The notes below the pieces were generated by a model. That model had not been told where the DNA came from. It made no database searches and saw nothing but the letters and a program-made list of their open reading frames with translations. Position numbers and translations under genes: made by a program. Below, piece by piece: positions 1 through 7,618 of a stretch of DNA of 64,000 nt. The DNA lies in NCBI RefSeq assembly GCF_004116625.1, contig NZ_NXIE01000002.1, positions 186,001 to 250,000 on the forward strand, in the 5' to 3' direction. The stretch is from Halarcobacter mediterraneus. Lineage in GTDB: Bacteria > Campylobacterota > Campylobacteria > Campylobacterales > Arcobacteraceae. The stretch's first letter is position 1, and each line of letters opens with the position of its first letter.

Positions 1-149
1 ATGATATGTTTAGAGATTATGTCTGGAATGATGATTATATAGATAATGCAACTATTAGAGCTGAAGTAAATAGAGTTAAAAAAGTTTTAAAAGAGGATTT
101 TATTATAAATATTAGAGGTATTGGTTATATGGTTGAAAGACCTATGTAG
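1..149 (+). CDS. OmpR-family response regulator, C-terminal fragment (5' end outside window)
   Basis: The reading frame is open from the window edge and ends at TAG 147-149. About 48 residues are visible. They show the end of a winged-helix DNA-binding domain: an acidic loop, a helix with the pattern IRAEVNRVKKVL, then the beta-hairpin wing INIRGIGYMVE that closes OmpR/PhoB-type regulators. The receiver domain lies outside the window. It converges on the pqqE end with only a 5-bp gap. It is the only regulator next to the PQQ island, so it is a candidate for binding the 11-bp direct repeats found at those promoters. That link is inference. Confidence 0.8.
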   Translation, partial: DMFRDYVWNDDYIDNATIRAEVNRVKKVLKEDFIINIRGIGYMVERPM

Positions 150-154
150 GTCTT

Positions 155-1255
155 TTAACTAGAAAATTTAATAGAGTTAATTCTATTTCTATAAATAGGC
201 TTTTCACTACTTACTAAAGCTTCTTCTACTTTTTGTAAAACTTTATTATGATAAATTGATTTATCACAAACAGGGTCAGCTTCATGCATATCACCTGTTA
301 AAGCAAAGGCTTGACATCTACAACCCCCAAAATCTTTTTCTTTTTCAGGACAAGTTCTACAAGTAGATTTCATCCATTTATCACCCCTATAATAATTAAA
401 AGCTTCTGATTCTTCCCAAACTTCTTTTATAGAATATTCTTTAACATTTGGAAATTTCAAAGGTAAAGTATTTGCAGTATTACAAGGAAGAGCAACTCCA
501 TCAGGGTTTATTGTCAAAAAAGTACTACCCCAACCATTCATACAGGCTTTTGGTCTTGTTGCATAATAATCAGGTACTACAAAAAAAACTTTCATATCTT
601 TTCTTTTTTCTCGATAATAATCAGTTACTTCTTTAGCTTTTTTCAACTGTTCTTCTGTAGGCAAAAGAGCATTTATATTTTTTAAGGCCCATCCATAATA
701 TTGAATATTTGCTATTTCTAAATAGTTTGCCCCTAAAGATTCTGCAAATTCAATTATTTCTCCTACCTCAGCTATATTTTGTCTTGTTATACAGCTATTA
801 ACAATAAGTTGTAAGCCATTTTTTTTGCACTCTTTTGCAAAAGCTATTTTATCCTTCAAAGCATTTTTATTATTTGTAATTAGCATAGAAGTTTTTTCAT
901 TTGCTGATTGGATTGCTAACTGTACAGTTTTTAAACCTGCTTCTTTTAGCTTTTTTACGATACTTAAATCTCTTCCTAATCCAGAGGTTATTAGGTTTGT
1001 ATAAAACTTTAAATCACTTGCTTTTTTAACTATTTCTAATAAATCTTTATTTAGTAAAGGTTCTCCTCCACTAATCCCTAATTGTACAGCACCCATATTT
1101 CTAGCTTCTTGCAAAACTCTAAACCAATCTTCTTTTTTCATAGAATCTTGTGTTTTAGCAAAATCCAATTGATTATAACAATAAGTACACTCTAAAGGAC
1201 ATTTGTGAGTTAACTCAAGAAGTAACCAAAGAGGTGGCTTAATTTTAGTTTCCAT
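155..1255 (-). CDS. pqqE: PqqA peptide cyclase PqqE (radical SAM)
   Basis: PqqE is a radical SAM/SPASM enzyme that forms the carbon-carbon bond between the Glu and Tyr side chains of PqqA, the first committed step of PQQ synthesis; it acts in the cytoplasm with PqqD as peptide chaperone. Cys19, Cys23 and Cys26 form the CX3CX2C cluster motif (sequence CPLECTYCYN). A GGEPLL motif follows, and the C-terminal half has the Cys-rich SPASM region (CRTCPEKEKDFGGCRC, then DPVCDK). The length of 366 aa is normal. The start overlaps the end of pqqD by 11 bases, so the two are translationally coupled at the end of pqqBCDE. Confidence 0.96.
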   Translation of the reverse strand: METKIKPPLWLLLELTHKCPLECTYCYNQLDFAKTQDSMKKEDWFRVLQEARNMGAVQLGISGGEPLLNKDLLEIVKKASDLKFYTNLITSGLGRDLSIVKKLKEAGLKTVQLAIQSANEKTSMLITNNKNALKDKIAFAKECKKNGLQLIVNSCITRQNIAEVGEIIEFAESLGANYLEIANIQYYGWALKNINALLPTEEQLKKAKEVTDYYREKRKDMKVFFVVPDYYATRPKACMNGWGSTFLTINPDGVALPCNTANTLPLKFPNVKEYSIKEVWEESEAFNYYRGDKWMKSTCRTCPEKEKDFGGCRCQAFALTGDMHEADPVCDKSIYHNKVLQKVEEALVSSEKPIYRNRINSIKFSS

Positions 1256-1514
1256 AAAACACCCACTTTCTATTTATTGCTTCTTCTAAAAAGGCTACTA
1301 CATCTTTTTGTAAATCTTTTATATTGAACTTTTTTTCTAAGATATTTGTAATATCAATTGAAGTATTTGTTCCATCACAAAGATTCATTATTTCACCAGC
1401 ACTTTGATTTAATTGAACCATTCCTTCTGGATATAAAAGTACAAAACACTCTTGCGCTTCTTCATATTGTAATTGAAAATGTTCATTAATTACTAGTAAT
1501 TTTTCTTTGTGCAT
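1245..1514 (-). CDS. pqqD: PQQ biosynthesis peptide chaperone PqqD
   Basis: PqqD is a small RiPP-recognition protein that binds PqqA and presents it to PqqE. The 89-residue product has the family's core pattern, including the segment [20 protein letters not shown], followed by [11 protein letters not shown] and a C-terminal helix. The beginning overlaps the pqqC end by 29 bases and the end overlaps pqqE by 11 bases, which indicates one translationally coupled mRNA. The upstream Met is kept as start because conserved residues begin shortly after it. Confidence 0.94.
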   Translation of the reverse strand: MHKEKLLVINEHFQLQYEEAQECFVLLYPEGMVQLNQSAGEIMNLCDGTNTSIDITNILEKKFNIKDLQKDVVAFLEEAINRKWVFYGN

Positions 1515-2226
1515 GACAATCCTTAATATTAAAGTAAGGTGGTCTTTTTAATTCATATGCTAAATATAAAGCATCGCAAATAGTCCACAAAATATCTAAT
1601 TTAAATTGTAAAATTTCACAAGCTCTTTCTTGCAACTGTAAAGTATTAAACTCTTCCAAAGTTAAAGATAGTCCATGTTGAACATCTCTTCTTGCTTCAC
1701 TTAATCTTTTTTGAAAATATCTTAATCCTTTTTGTTCTATCCAAGGATAATTTTTAGGCCAAGTATCAAGTCTTTGTTGATGAATTTGAGGTGCAAACAT
1801 TTCAGTTAAAGAAGACATAGCAGCTTCTTTCCAAGGAGATTGTTTTGCAAAGTTTACATAAGCATCAACAGCAAATTTAACAGCTGGTAAAACAAATTTA
1901 TGAGAAAGTAAATCCTCTTTTTTTAAACCAACTGCTTCTCCAAGTTCTAACCAAGCTTCAATTCCTCCACCCACACTATCATGGTCTATAATTCTATCAA
2001 TCCACTTTCTTCTATCTTCTAACGGTGGATTATTTGACATAATTGCTGCATCTTTAATAGGAATAGCTGTTTGATAATAAAATCTGTTTGCAACCCAACC
2101 TTGTATCTCCTCTTTTGAACACTCGCCTTGATACATTCTTATGTGAAAGGGATGATGAATATGATACATTCGTCCCATATCTCTTAATTTTAATTCAAAA
2201 TCATTTTTATTTAGTACTTTACTCAT
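1486..2226 (-). CDS. pqqC: Pyrroloquinoline-quinone synthase PqqC
   Basis: PqqC is a cofactorless oxidase that performs the final ring closure and eight-electron oxidation of the intermediate AHQQ to PQQ. The 246-aa product is close to the usual length of about 250 and shows conserved segments [37 protein letters not shown] and the C-terminal helix [15 protein letters not shown]. Since PqqC consumes oxygen, PQQ formation should depend on at least microaerobic conditions. It lies 16 bases after pqqB and overlaps pqqD. Confidence 0.96.
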   Translation of the reverse strand: MSKVLNKNDFELKLRDMGRMYHIHHPFHIRMYQGECSKEEIQGWVANRFYYQTAIPIKDAAIMSNNPPLEDRRKWIDRIIDHDSVGGGIEAWLELGEAVGLKKEDLLSHKFVLPAVKFAVDAYVNFAKQSPWKEAAMSSLTEMFAPQIHQQRLDTWPKNYPWIEQKGLRYFQKRLSEARRDVQHGLSLTLEEFNTLQLQERACEILQFKLDILWTICDALYLAYELKRPPYFNIKDCHAQRKITSN

Positions 2227-2242
2227 CTGTTCTCCTTTAGTT

Positions 2243-3157
2243 TTATATTTCTATACTCATTCCATCATAAGATATCTCTATATCATGGGAGATAAGTTCA
2301 GTATATTCTTTACTTGTTTCATCTAAAATTGGATTTGTGTTATTTATATGAATTAATATTTTTCTAGGTTTATCTAAAGTATCTAGTATTTTAATAAGTC
2401 CATGTTCTCCAGATAATGGTATATGTCCCATATCTGTTCCAAGTTTTTGTGAAAATCCATTTTTTATCATTTCATCATTTGTCCACAAAGTTCCATCAAC
2501 TAATAAAATATCAGCTTGAGACATTTCTTTAATAATATGTTTTTCTAAAACTCCTAAACCTGGAAGATAAAAAAGTTTTTTACCTGTAAGTTTATTTTTC
2601 ACTACTATTCCAATATTATCTCCACTTCTAGGTTTATCTCTATATTTAGAATATGGAGGCGCATTTGAAATAAGAGGAAGTGCATAAAATTCATGATTAG
2701 GCATAATAGGAAGTTCAAAAGATTTTGAATTTGGAATAATTTCATTATAAATAGTTCCTCCTCCATCCCAATGCTCTAACATTTTAAATAAAGGGAAAGA
2801 AGTATTAAGTTCTTCATTAACTTCTTTAGTACAATAAACTTCATGGGGACAGCCTTCTCGTAGCATCAAAAGTCCAGTAGTATGGTCAATTTGAGCATCT
2901 ATAAAAATAATTGCTTTAATTTTAGTTTCTCTTGGTTTTGTAGGATGTAAAAAAGATGAATTATGTATTTGTTCCAAAATATCAGGGGAAGTATTAAATA
3001 AAACCCAATTTTCACCATCTTCACTAATAGTAATAGAACTTTGAGTTCTTCTTTTTATACTCTTTTTACCTTCTCTATAACCTTTACAATTATTACAATT
3101 ACAATTAAACTGAGGAAGTCCTCCTCCTGCACTAGAACCTAAAATTTCTATTCTCAT
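2243..3157 (-). CDS. pqqB: PQQ biosynthesis protein PqqB
   Basis: PqqB has a metallo-beta-lactamase fold and acts as a hydroxylase on the cross-linked tyrosine in PQQ assembly. The N-terminus carries the typical [17 protein letters not shown] segment with paired cysteines, and later segments [16 protein letters not shown] and GHIPLSG match the family. Length 304 aa is normal. It is the first gene after the hairpin that separates it from pqqA and is followed at 16 bases by pqqC. A purine-rich ribosome binding site (AAGGAAAC on the minus strand) precedes the ATG. Confidence 0.95.
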   Translation of the reverse strand: MRIEILGSSAGGGLPQFNCNCNNCKGYREGKKSIKRRTQSSITISEDGENWVLFNTSPDILEQIHNSSFLHPTKPRETKIKAIIFIDAQIDHTTGLLMLREGCPHEVYCTKEVNEELNTSFPLFKMLEHWDGGGTIYNEIIPNSKSFELPIMPNHEFYALPLISNAPPYSKYRDKPRSGDNIGIVVKNKLTGKKLFYLPGLGVLEKHIIKEMSQADILLVDGTLWTNDEMIKNGFSQKLGTDMGHIPLSGEHGLIKILDTLDKPRKILIHINNTNPILDETSKEYTELISHDIEISYDGMSIEI

Positions 3158-3210
3158 TTTTTGTTTCCTTTATTCTTTATAAAAAGTTAAAAAAACCTTT
3201 TATAAAAAAT

Positions 3211-3230
3211 AAGTCGGGAGTACCCGACTT
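3211..3230 (-). terminator. Hairpin between pqqA and pqqB (partial terminator/attenuator)
   Basis: A perfect 8-bp stem (AAGTCGGG with CCCGACTT) and a 4-nt loop is followed, in the direction of the pqq genes, by a T-rich stretch. It lies directly after the pqqA stop and before pqqB. This is where partial termination would make more pqqA mRNA than pqqBCDE mRNA, as known from other PQQ operons. Confidence 0.7.
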
Positions 3231-3283
3231 ATAAATATTTAAAATTAGGGATAAGATTAAAATCGTTTACATTATATATGTTC

Positions 3284-3358
3284 TTATTCATGACAAATAT
3301 ACATTGTAACTTCAAAACCAAATCTATTATCAACAAATGTAGGTGTTTCCCATTTCAT
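3284..3358 (-). CDS. pqqA: PQQ precursor peptide PqqA
   Basis: A 24-codon gene read on the minus strand. It starts MKWETPTFVDNRFG and continues with F-E-V-T-M-Y, which gives the diagnostic Glu-x3-Tyr (Glu16 and Tyr20) that PqqE cross-links and that become the PQQ skeleton. The lysine/tryptophan start and the PxFxDxRFGFEVTMY pattern are typical of PqqA. A very strong ribosome binding site (AAAGGAGGG) stands 6-7 bases before the ATG, fitting a substrate peptide that must be made in bulk. The promoter just upstream carries the shared GCTA-type direct repeat. Confidence 0.96.
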   Translation of the reverse strand: MKWETPTFVDNRFGFEVTMYICHE

Positions 3359-3391
3359 GTTTGTTCCCTCCTTTCAAAGTTTATTTATAAA

Positions 3392-3423
3392 AGTATATAA
3401 AAGAAATATAGCAAGAATATAGG
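3392..3423 (-). promoter_or_regulatory. pqqA promoter with 11-bp direct repeat operator
   Basis: On the minus strand a CCTA half-site (starting at base 3423) is followed exactly 11 bases later by GCTATA (starting at 3412). Exactly 15 bases after the start of that second half-site comes a -10 hexamer TATACT (3397-3392). The same spacing is seen at six other promoters of the PQQ island. Confidence 0.65.
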
Positions 3424-3440
3424 CATTATATTTTTGCTAT
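3408..3440 (-). terminator. Hairpin after the pentapeptide-repeat gene
   Basis: Stem ATAGCAA-AATATA pairs with TATATT-TTGCTAT (13 bp with one mismatch, 5-nt loop), lying 10 bases beyond the stop of the pentapeptide-repeat gene and followed by a T-rich run on the minus strand. It overlaps the pqqA operator, so the same bases may serve as terminator and regulator site. Confidence 0.55.
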
Positions 3441-3449
3441 CTTTTATTA

Positions 3450-4151
3450 TTACCAATCAACTGGACAATTAATACATTTATCCATTAAAACATCTGCAAA
3501 ATTACCATAATGCAATCTTGCTCCTGTTAAATTTGCTTTATATAAAGAAGAGTTAGGAATTTTAACTTCCTGTAAATTTGCATTTGTGAAGTTTGAACCT
3601 GAAAAATCTATACTTCCCATTCTTGCTGCTTCTAAATTAGAAGCTTGAAAATTACAATCTTTCATACTTGCTCCACTCATTCGTGCAAAATTTAAGTTTG
3701 CACCATAAAATGATGCTCCATCATACTTTCCACCTTGTCCAAAAAGTGCCCAAGCATTTACTCCATCAAAATTTGCATTATAAGCTTTTGTAGCTCTAAT
3801 ATTTGCATGCCTTAAATCTGCCCTTGCTAAATTCACATTTTCTAAATTAGTCCTACTCATATCTGATTGGTTTAATATTGCATGTCTTAATTTAGCATTT
3901 TTAAAATTTGCACCTTTTAATTTAGAATGACTTAAATCAACTCCATCTAAAACTGCACCTTCAAAATTTGCACCCTCTAAATTAGAATCTTTTAAATCCA
4001 AGTCTGATAAGTTTTGATTACTCAAATCAACATTAGGACAATTTGTTTTAGGTTCTAACTTACATCCATTTATAGTAGGATAAAGTTCTTCATTAATGTC
4101 AGCCTTACAAAAAGAAAAAAACACTAATAATATTAAAATCATATTTTTCAT
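3450..4151 (-). CDS. Exported pentapeptide-repeat protein
   Basis: A 233-residue protein with a short signal peptide (cut near residue 17) and, from about residue 40 to 225, a continuous run of A(D/N)LXX pentapeptides such as LSDLDLKDSNLEGANFEG. These fold into a right-handed quadrilateral beta-helix. Four cysteines flank the repeats (two in the N-terminal part and two in the final CINCPVDW), which suggests disulfide capping in the periplasm. It lies directly downstream of the PQQ alcohol dehydrogenase and is probably cotranscribed with it across a hairpin. No enzymatic motif is visible. A scaffold or assembly role for the dehydrogenase is a guess from position only. Confidence 0.85.
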   Translation of the reverse strand: MKNMILILLVFFSFCKADINEELYPTINGCKLEPKTNCPNVDLSNQNLSDLDLKDSNLEGANFEGAVLDGVDLSHSKLKGANFKNAKLRHAILNQSDMSRTNLENVNLARADLRHANIRATKAYNANFDGVNAWALFGQGGKYDGASFYGANLNFARMSGASMKDCNFQASNLEAARMGSIDFSGSNFTNANLQEVKIPNSSLYKANLTGARLHYGNFADVLMDKCINCPVDW

Positions 4152-4164
4152 AACTCACCTTTAT

Positions 4165-4192
4165 AAGTAGATAGTAAAACTACTATCTACTT
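4165..4192 (-). terminator. 12-bp perfect hairpin between the alcohol dehydrogenase and pentapeptide genes
   Basis: The arms 4165-4176 and 4181-4192 are perfectly complementary over 12 bp with a 4-nt loop. In gene direction there is no clean T-run after it, so it may protect the dehydrogenase mRNA 3' end or attenuate rather than fully stop transcription. Confidence 0.6.
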
Positions 4193-4204
4193 TTTATATA
4201 AAAC

Positions 4205-6091
4205 TTATTTTTTTATTTTGAATACCCAGAATGATCCACCCTGAGAAACTGTTTTAGTTAATTTAGCCATGTCTCCACCCCATAAAGGAACAGCTCCACC
4301 ATAACCACTTGCTAAACCAATGTATTGTTCTCCATCTTCTTCCCAAGTAATTGGGCAAGAGATAATTCCTGAACCAGTTTGGAATTTCCATAACTCTTCA
4401 CCAGTTTTTGCATCAAATGCTTTTACATAACCTTCACCAGTTCCAGTAAATACAAGTCCACCTTTAGTAGCTAAAACACCAGCCCATAATGGAAGTTTTT
4501 CTTTATGAGACCATACAATTTCACCTTTAACAGGATCAACAGCTCTTAAAACACCTACATGGTCATCATAAGTTTTTTTGATTTTAAACCCTTGACCTAA
4601 ATATGCAGCACCTTTTTTATATTTAATAGGCGTAGTCCAATAGTCTTCTTCCCAATGATTTGCACCAAGATAAAATAATCCTGTATCTTGTGAATATGCC
4701 ATTGGATTCCAGTTTTTACCACCTAAGAATGGAGGAGCAACTTGAATAGCTTTACCTTTACTTTCTCCTTCTTTTGGAAGAGGTGGATATTGATTTATAT
4801 CAACTACAGGTCTTCCTGTTTTTTCATCAATATGACTTGCCCAAGTGATTTTATCAACAAAAGGGAATGCTTTTATAAATCTTCTAGCTTGATCTTCTCT
4901 TTGATGTTTTGCTTTTTTCATATTTTCTCTATTAATTACATAGAAGAAACCATTTCTATCTGCATGAGCTGTAGCTTTTATAGTTTTTCCATTTTCTACA
5001 TAATCAAATAAAACTAATTCATTATTACCAGAAAAATCCCAACCATCATTTGGAGTATGTTGGTAGAACCATTTAATATCTCCAGTTGTTGGATCAATTC
5101 CAATTTGTCCTGAAGTATATAAACTATCCCAATCTCTTGGATCTCCACCATCAGCAGTTCTTTCCCATGTATTCCATGGTGCAGGATTACCTGTTCCTAT
5201 AATAATAGTATTTGTTTTTACATCATAACTAGCACTTTGCCAAGGAGCACCACCACCATGACTCCAAGCTGTTTTTTTACCAGTTGGGTTTTTAGGATCA
5301 TTTGGCCAAGATGGAGCTTTAGGATCTCCTGATGGAGTAGATTTTTTCCCATTTAATCTACCATAATGTCCTTCAACAAGCGGTCTCATCCAAACTTCTT
5401 TTCCTGTATCAGGATCTAATGCAAATAATTTACCTAATACACCAAACTCATCTCCAGATGAACCATGTACTAGAAGAACTTTTCCTGTTTTTTTATCTTT
5501 TACAATTGTTGGAGCACCAGTCATTGTATAACCATCTTTGTAGCCTCTTTTTGGATTATCATCATATCCAAATCTTTTTTTCCAAACTACTTTTCCAGTA
5601 TCTTTATTTAAAGCTACAATTCCTGCATCTAGTGTTCCAAAGAATACTTTATCTCCAAAAATTGCAGCACCTCTATTTACAACATCACAACAAGGTCTAA
5701 TATCCCCTGGTAACCTATGACTATATTCCCAAATTCTTTTTCCTGTTTTTGCATCTAATGCAAATAATCTTGAATAAGAACCCGTTACATAGATTATTCC
5801 ATCATGAACTAAAGCTTGTGACTCTTGTCCTCTTTGTTTTTCCCCACCAAAAGAATAACTCCAAACTGGCACTAAATCTTTTACAGTTTTAGTATTTATT
5901 TGAGTTAATTTTGAGTATCTTTGTGCTTTAGGTCCCATACCATAACCTAAAACATTTTCTGTACTCTCTTGGTCATTTAGAATATCATTCCAAGTTACCT
6001 TACTAGTTTTAGTATCAGCAAAACCAGCCTGAACCCCAAGTAAACCAAGAAGTGTTACAGCTGCAACCTTCCTTACTAAGTGATTACTCAT
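4205..6091 (-). CDS. PQQ-dependent alcohol dehydrogenase (periplasmic quinoprotein, calcium type)
   Basis: A soluble eight-bladed propeller quinoprotein that oxidises primary alcohols in the periplasm with PQQ and passes electrons to a cytochrome c. Signal peptide 1-25 ends AGFA. Vicinal cysteines Cys134-Cys135 (RPCCDVVNRG) are the disulfide ring of this family. The segments GGAPWQSASYD and GTGNPAPWN and the repeated W-docking motifs (AxDxxTGkxxW) are present. The catalytic Asp352 is followed two residues later by Ser354, not Asp, which marks a calcium-dependent ExaA/PedE-like enzyme rather than the lanthanide XoxF/PedH type. Length 628 aa is normal. It is divergent from pedF with the shared operator at its promoter. 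The exact alcohol substrate cannot be read from sequence. Confidence 0.93.
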   Translation of the reverse strand: MSNHLVRKVAAVTLLGLLGVQAGFADTKTSKVTWNDILNDQESTENVLGYGMGPKAQRYSKLTQINTKTVKDLVPVWSYSFGGEKQRGQESQALVHDGIIYVTGSYSRLFALDAKTGKRIWEYSHRLPGDIRPCCDVVNRGAAIFGDKVFFGTLDAGIVALNKDTGKVVWKKRFGYDDNPKRGYKDGYTMTGAPTIVKDKKTGKVLLVHGSSGDEFGVLGKLFALDPDTGKEVWMRPLVEGHYGRLNGKKSTPSGDPKAPSWPNDPKNPTGKKTAWSHGGGAPWQSASYDVKTNTIIIGTGNPAPWNTWERTADGGDPRDWDSLYTSGQIGIDPTTGDIKWFYQHTPNDGWDFSGNNELVLFDYVENGKTIKATAHADRNGFFYVINRENMKKAKHQREDQARRFIKAFPFVDKITWASHIDEKTGRPVVDINQYPPLPKEGESKGKAIQVAPPFLGGKNWNPMAYSQDTGLFYLGANHWEEDYWTTPIKYKKGAAYLGQGFKIKKTYDDHVGVLRAVDPVKGEIVWSHKEKLPLWAGVLATKGGLVFTGTGEGYVKAFDAKTGEELWKFQTGSGIISCPITWEEDGEQYIGLASGYGGAVPLWGGDMAKLTKTVSQGGSFWVFKIKK

Positions 6092-6177
6092 CTTTTTCTC
6101 CTATATGAAAATTTATAGTCTACTTTTTAAAACTCTTTATTTATGAGAAAGTAAAGTATTTTTAAAAAGATTACGTA

Positions 6178-6210
6178 ATCTTAATGTAGTTTTATAGCTT
6201 AAATTTAGCC
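6178..6210 (-). promoter_or_regulatory. Alcohol dehydrogenase promoter with 11-bp direct repeat
   Basis: Minus-strand sequence GGCTAAATTTAAGCTATAAA (6210-6191) contains two GCTA half-sites 11 bases apart. The -10 candidate TAAGAT (6183-6178) starts 15 bases after the second half-site start. The ATG is about 87 bases further down, so the leader is moderately long. Confidence 0.7.
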
Positions 6211-6297
6211 AATACAAAAAAACTTTTCTAATTATTGATTTTTTGGGAGAATATTATAAAAATAAAATATTTATGAACTATTTTTTTTCATTATATT

Positions 6298-6373
6298 GCT
6301 TTATTTATGCTATAAAAGTATCTCTTAGAACCTATTTCATGGCTATAATCAGGCTATAAAAGCAAGATATACT
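6298..6373 (+). promoter_or_regulatory. pedF promoter with tandem 11-bp repeats
   Basis: The main pair GGCTATAATCAGGCTATAAA is at 6341-6360, with -10 TATACT at 6368-6373, 15 bases after the second half-site start (6353). A further CCTA lies at 6331 and a second pair (GCTT at 6298, GCTA at 6309) lies upstream. All five half-site starts fall on one 11-bp grid (6298, 6309, 6331, 6342, 6353). Confidence 0.7.
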
Positions 6374-6402
6374 TTCACTAATAATTTTAAAAGGAGAACA
6401 AT

Positions 6403-6810
6403 ATGAGCATTATAAATAAAATTACATGTTCACTATTAATAACTTCTACTTTAGCATTTGCTCATGGTGATGCTGCACCTCAAAAAGTAGATACACAAGG
6501 TTTACCAGAAATTGGATATGACGTATATACAAATCCTTTTTCTGGAAATGAAAAAGCAATAGAAGTAGGTAAAACTGCATATAATCAAAATTGTGCTAGA
6601 TGTCATGGTTTAGAAGGAAAATCAGGTGGAATTGCACCAGATTTAAGATTATTAACAGATGGAGATGATGAATATTTTGCGGGTATGGTTAGAGCTGGAG
6701 TTGTTAGAAATGACAATGTATATATGCCTCCATTTCCAGATGATATAATTCCTAATTCTGCACTTTGGGCTATTTATAGCTATTTAGAAACACTTCCTGA
6801 AGAAGATTAA
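6403..6810 (+). CDS. pedF: Cytochrome c-550 PedF, electron acceptor of the quinoprotein dehydrogenase
   Basis: A 135-aa exported monoheme cytochrome c. The signal peptide is residues 1-20 (LAFA before HGDAAP). The heme-binding motif Cys64-Ala-Arg-Cys67-His68 lies in NQNCARCHGLEGKSGGIAPDLR, which with the N-terminal HGDAAPQKVDTQGLPEIG matches the c-550 family that partners PQQ ethanol dehydrogenases (PedF/ExaB type). A Met for axial ligation is available in the YMPPFP segment. It is divergent from the dehydrogenase, preceded by AAAAGGAGAAC, and carries the shared promoter, so both redox partners should be induced together. Confidence 0.92.
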   Translation: MSIINKITCSLLITSTLAFAHGDAAPQKVDTQGLPEIGYDVYTNPFSGNEKAIEVGKTAYNQNCARCHGLEGKSGGIAPDLRLLTDGDDEYFAGMVRAGVVRNDNVYMPPFPDDIIPNSALWAIYSYLETLPEED

Positions 6811-6837
6811 AACATAGTTATACTATGTTTTAATCTT
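6803..6837. terminator. Bidirectional terminator between pedF and the ABC permease
   Basis: Fifteen-bp perfect stem (6803-6817 with 6823-6837) and a 5-nt loop, with A/T-rich flanks on both sides. It overlaps both stop codons of the two convergent genes. Confidence 0.85.
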
Positions 6838-7616
6838 TATTTATTTACCTTTTTTACTTTAAAACCTAAAAATGCAATTACTAATGAAACAATAAAAGAA
6901 CAAAATAATATTAATAAAGAGTACATATCAATTTGAAAATATAAACTATGTCTTATTGCTTCAATCATATATGTAAAAGGATTGAAACAAGAAATCTTAT
7001 ATATTAAAAAAGAGGCTTCTTTTATTTGAGATAAAGGATATAAAGCTGAACTTAAAAAAAACATTGGAAAGATAACAAAATTCATCACTGAAGCAAAATT
7101 TTCTAACTCTTTAATAACTGAAGATAAAAAAAGTGCAAAAGCATTTAAAATTATTGAAGATAAAATTATAAGAGGAACAGTCAGAATAATAGCAAAAAAG
7201 CTAATTTCAATTCCATATATTCTTGCTACAATTAAAAAAGTCAAAGCTTGTATTGTTGAAACTATTGAAGTAGCAAACATTTTACAAAAAATAAGATAAT
7301 TTCTATTTATATAAGAAGCTAATAAAATTTTCATACTACCCATTTCTCTATCAAAAATCATAGTTAAAGAACTTTGCATTCCATTAAAAAGTATAACCAT
7401 ACCTACTAAACCGGGAATAATATAAGTTTCATAATCCACTGCTTTTTCATAAGGAGAAGTTAGTATTAATTCTAAACTTGGTTTTAGACCTATTGAAAAG
7501 ATACATAACCATAATAATGGTCTAATTAAAGCTGAAAAAAATCTACTTTTTTGTTTAAAAAACCTTATTAACTCTTTATAAACTATACCTTTTAGGCAAT
7601 TAAAATATATATTCAT
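6837..7616 (-). CDS. ABC-2 type transporter permease of the PQQ alcohol dehydrogenase system
   Basis: A 259-aa integral membrane protein with about six hydrophobic helices and the ABC-2 family layout: a cytoplasmic N-terminal helix (KGIVYKELIRFFKQKSRFFSALIRPLLW), then helices around residues 25-45, 65-85, 105-130, 140-165, 175-195 and 230-250. It follows its ATPase partner with a 2-base gap. Similar permease/ATPase pairs are a recurring part of PQQ alcohol-oxidation clusters (for example the Pseudomonas ped cluster). The cargo is unknown; efflux of a toxic alcohol or aldehyde is a common proposal. Confidence 0.85.
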   Translation of the reverse strand: MNIYFNCLKGIVYKELIRFFKQKSRFFSALIRPLLWLCIFSIGLKPSLELILTSPYEKAVDYETYIIPGLVGMVILFNGMQSSLTMIFDREMGSMKILLASYINRNYLIFCKMFATSIVSTIQALTFLIVARIYGIEISFFAIILTVPLIILSSIILNAFALFLSSVIKELENFASVMNFVIFPMFFLSSALYPLSQIKEASFLIYKISCFNPFTYMIEAIRHSLYFQIDMYSLLILFCSFIVSLVIAFLGFKVKKVNK

Positions 7617-7618
7617 TT

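Larger units (their letters stand above)
6092..6402. other. Divergent regulatory region between the alcohol dehydrogenase and pedF
   Basis: 311 bases without a gene. It holds one copy of the GCTA 11-bp direct repeat facing the dehydrogenase and two facing pedF, plus both -10 elements. No further open reading frame with a ribosome binding site was found in it. Confidence 0.75.

Noticed and set aside
4742-5700. Two plus-strand frames across the dehydrogenase
   Set aside because: They are antisense readings of a well-supported gene, rich in Phe/Leu/Ser/His as expected for AT-rich shadows.
4205-6091. XoxF/PedH lanthanide dehydrogenase
   Set aside because: The position two residues after the catalytic Asp is Ser, not the Asp required for lanthanide binding.
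6298-6316. Independent promoter for pedF at the upstream GCTT/GCTA pair
   Set aside because: No -10-like hexamer stands at the 15-base distance, so it is treated as an auxiliary binding site only.
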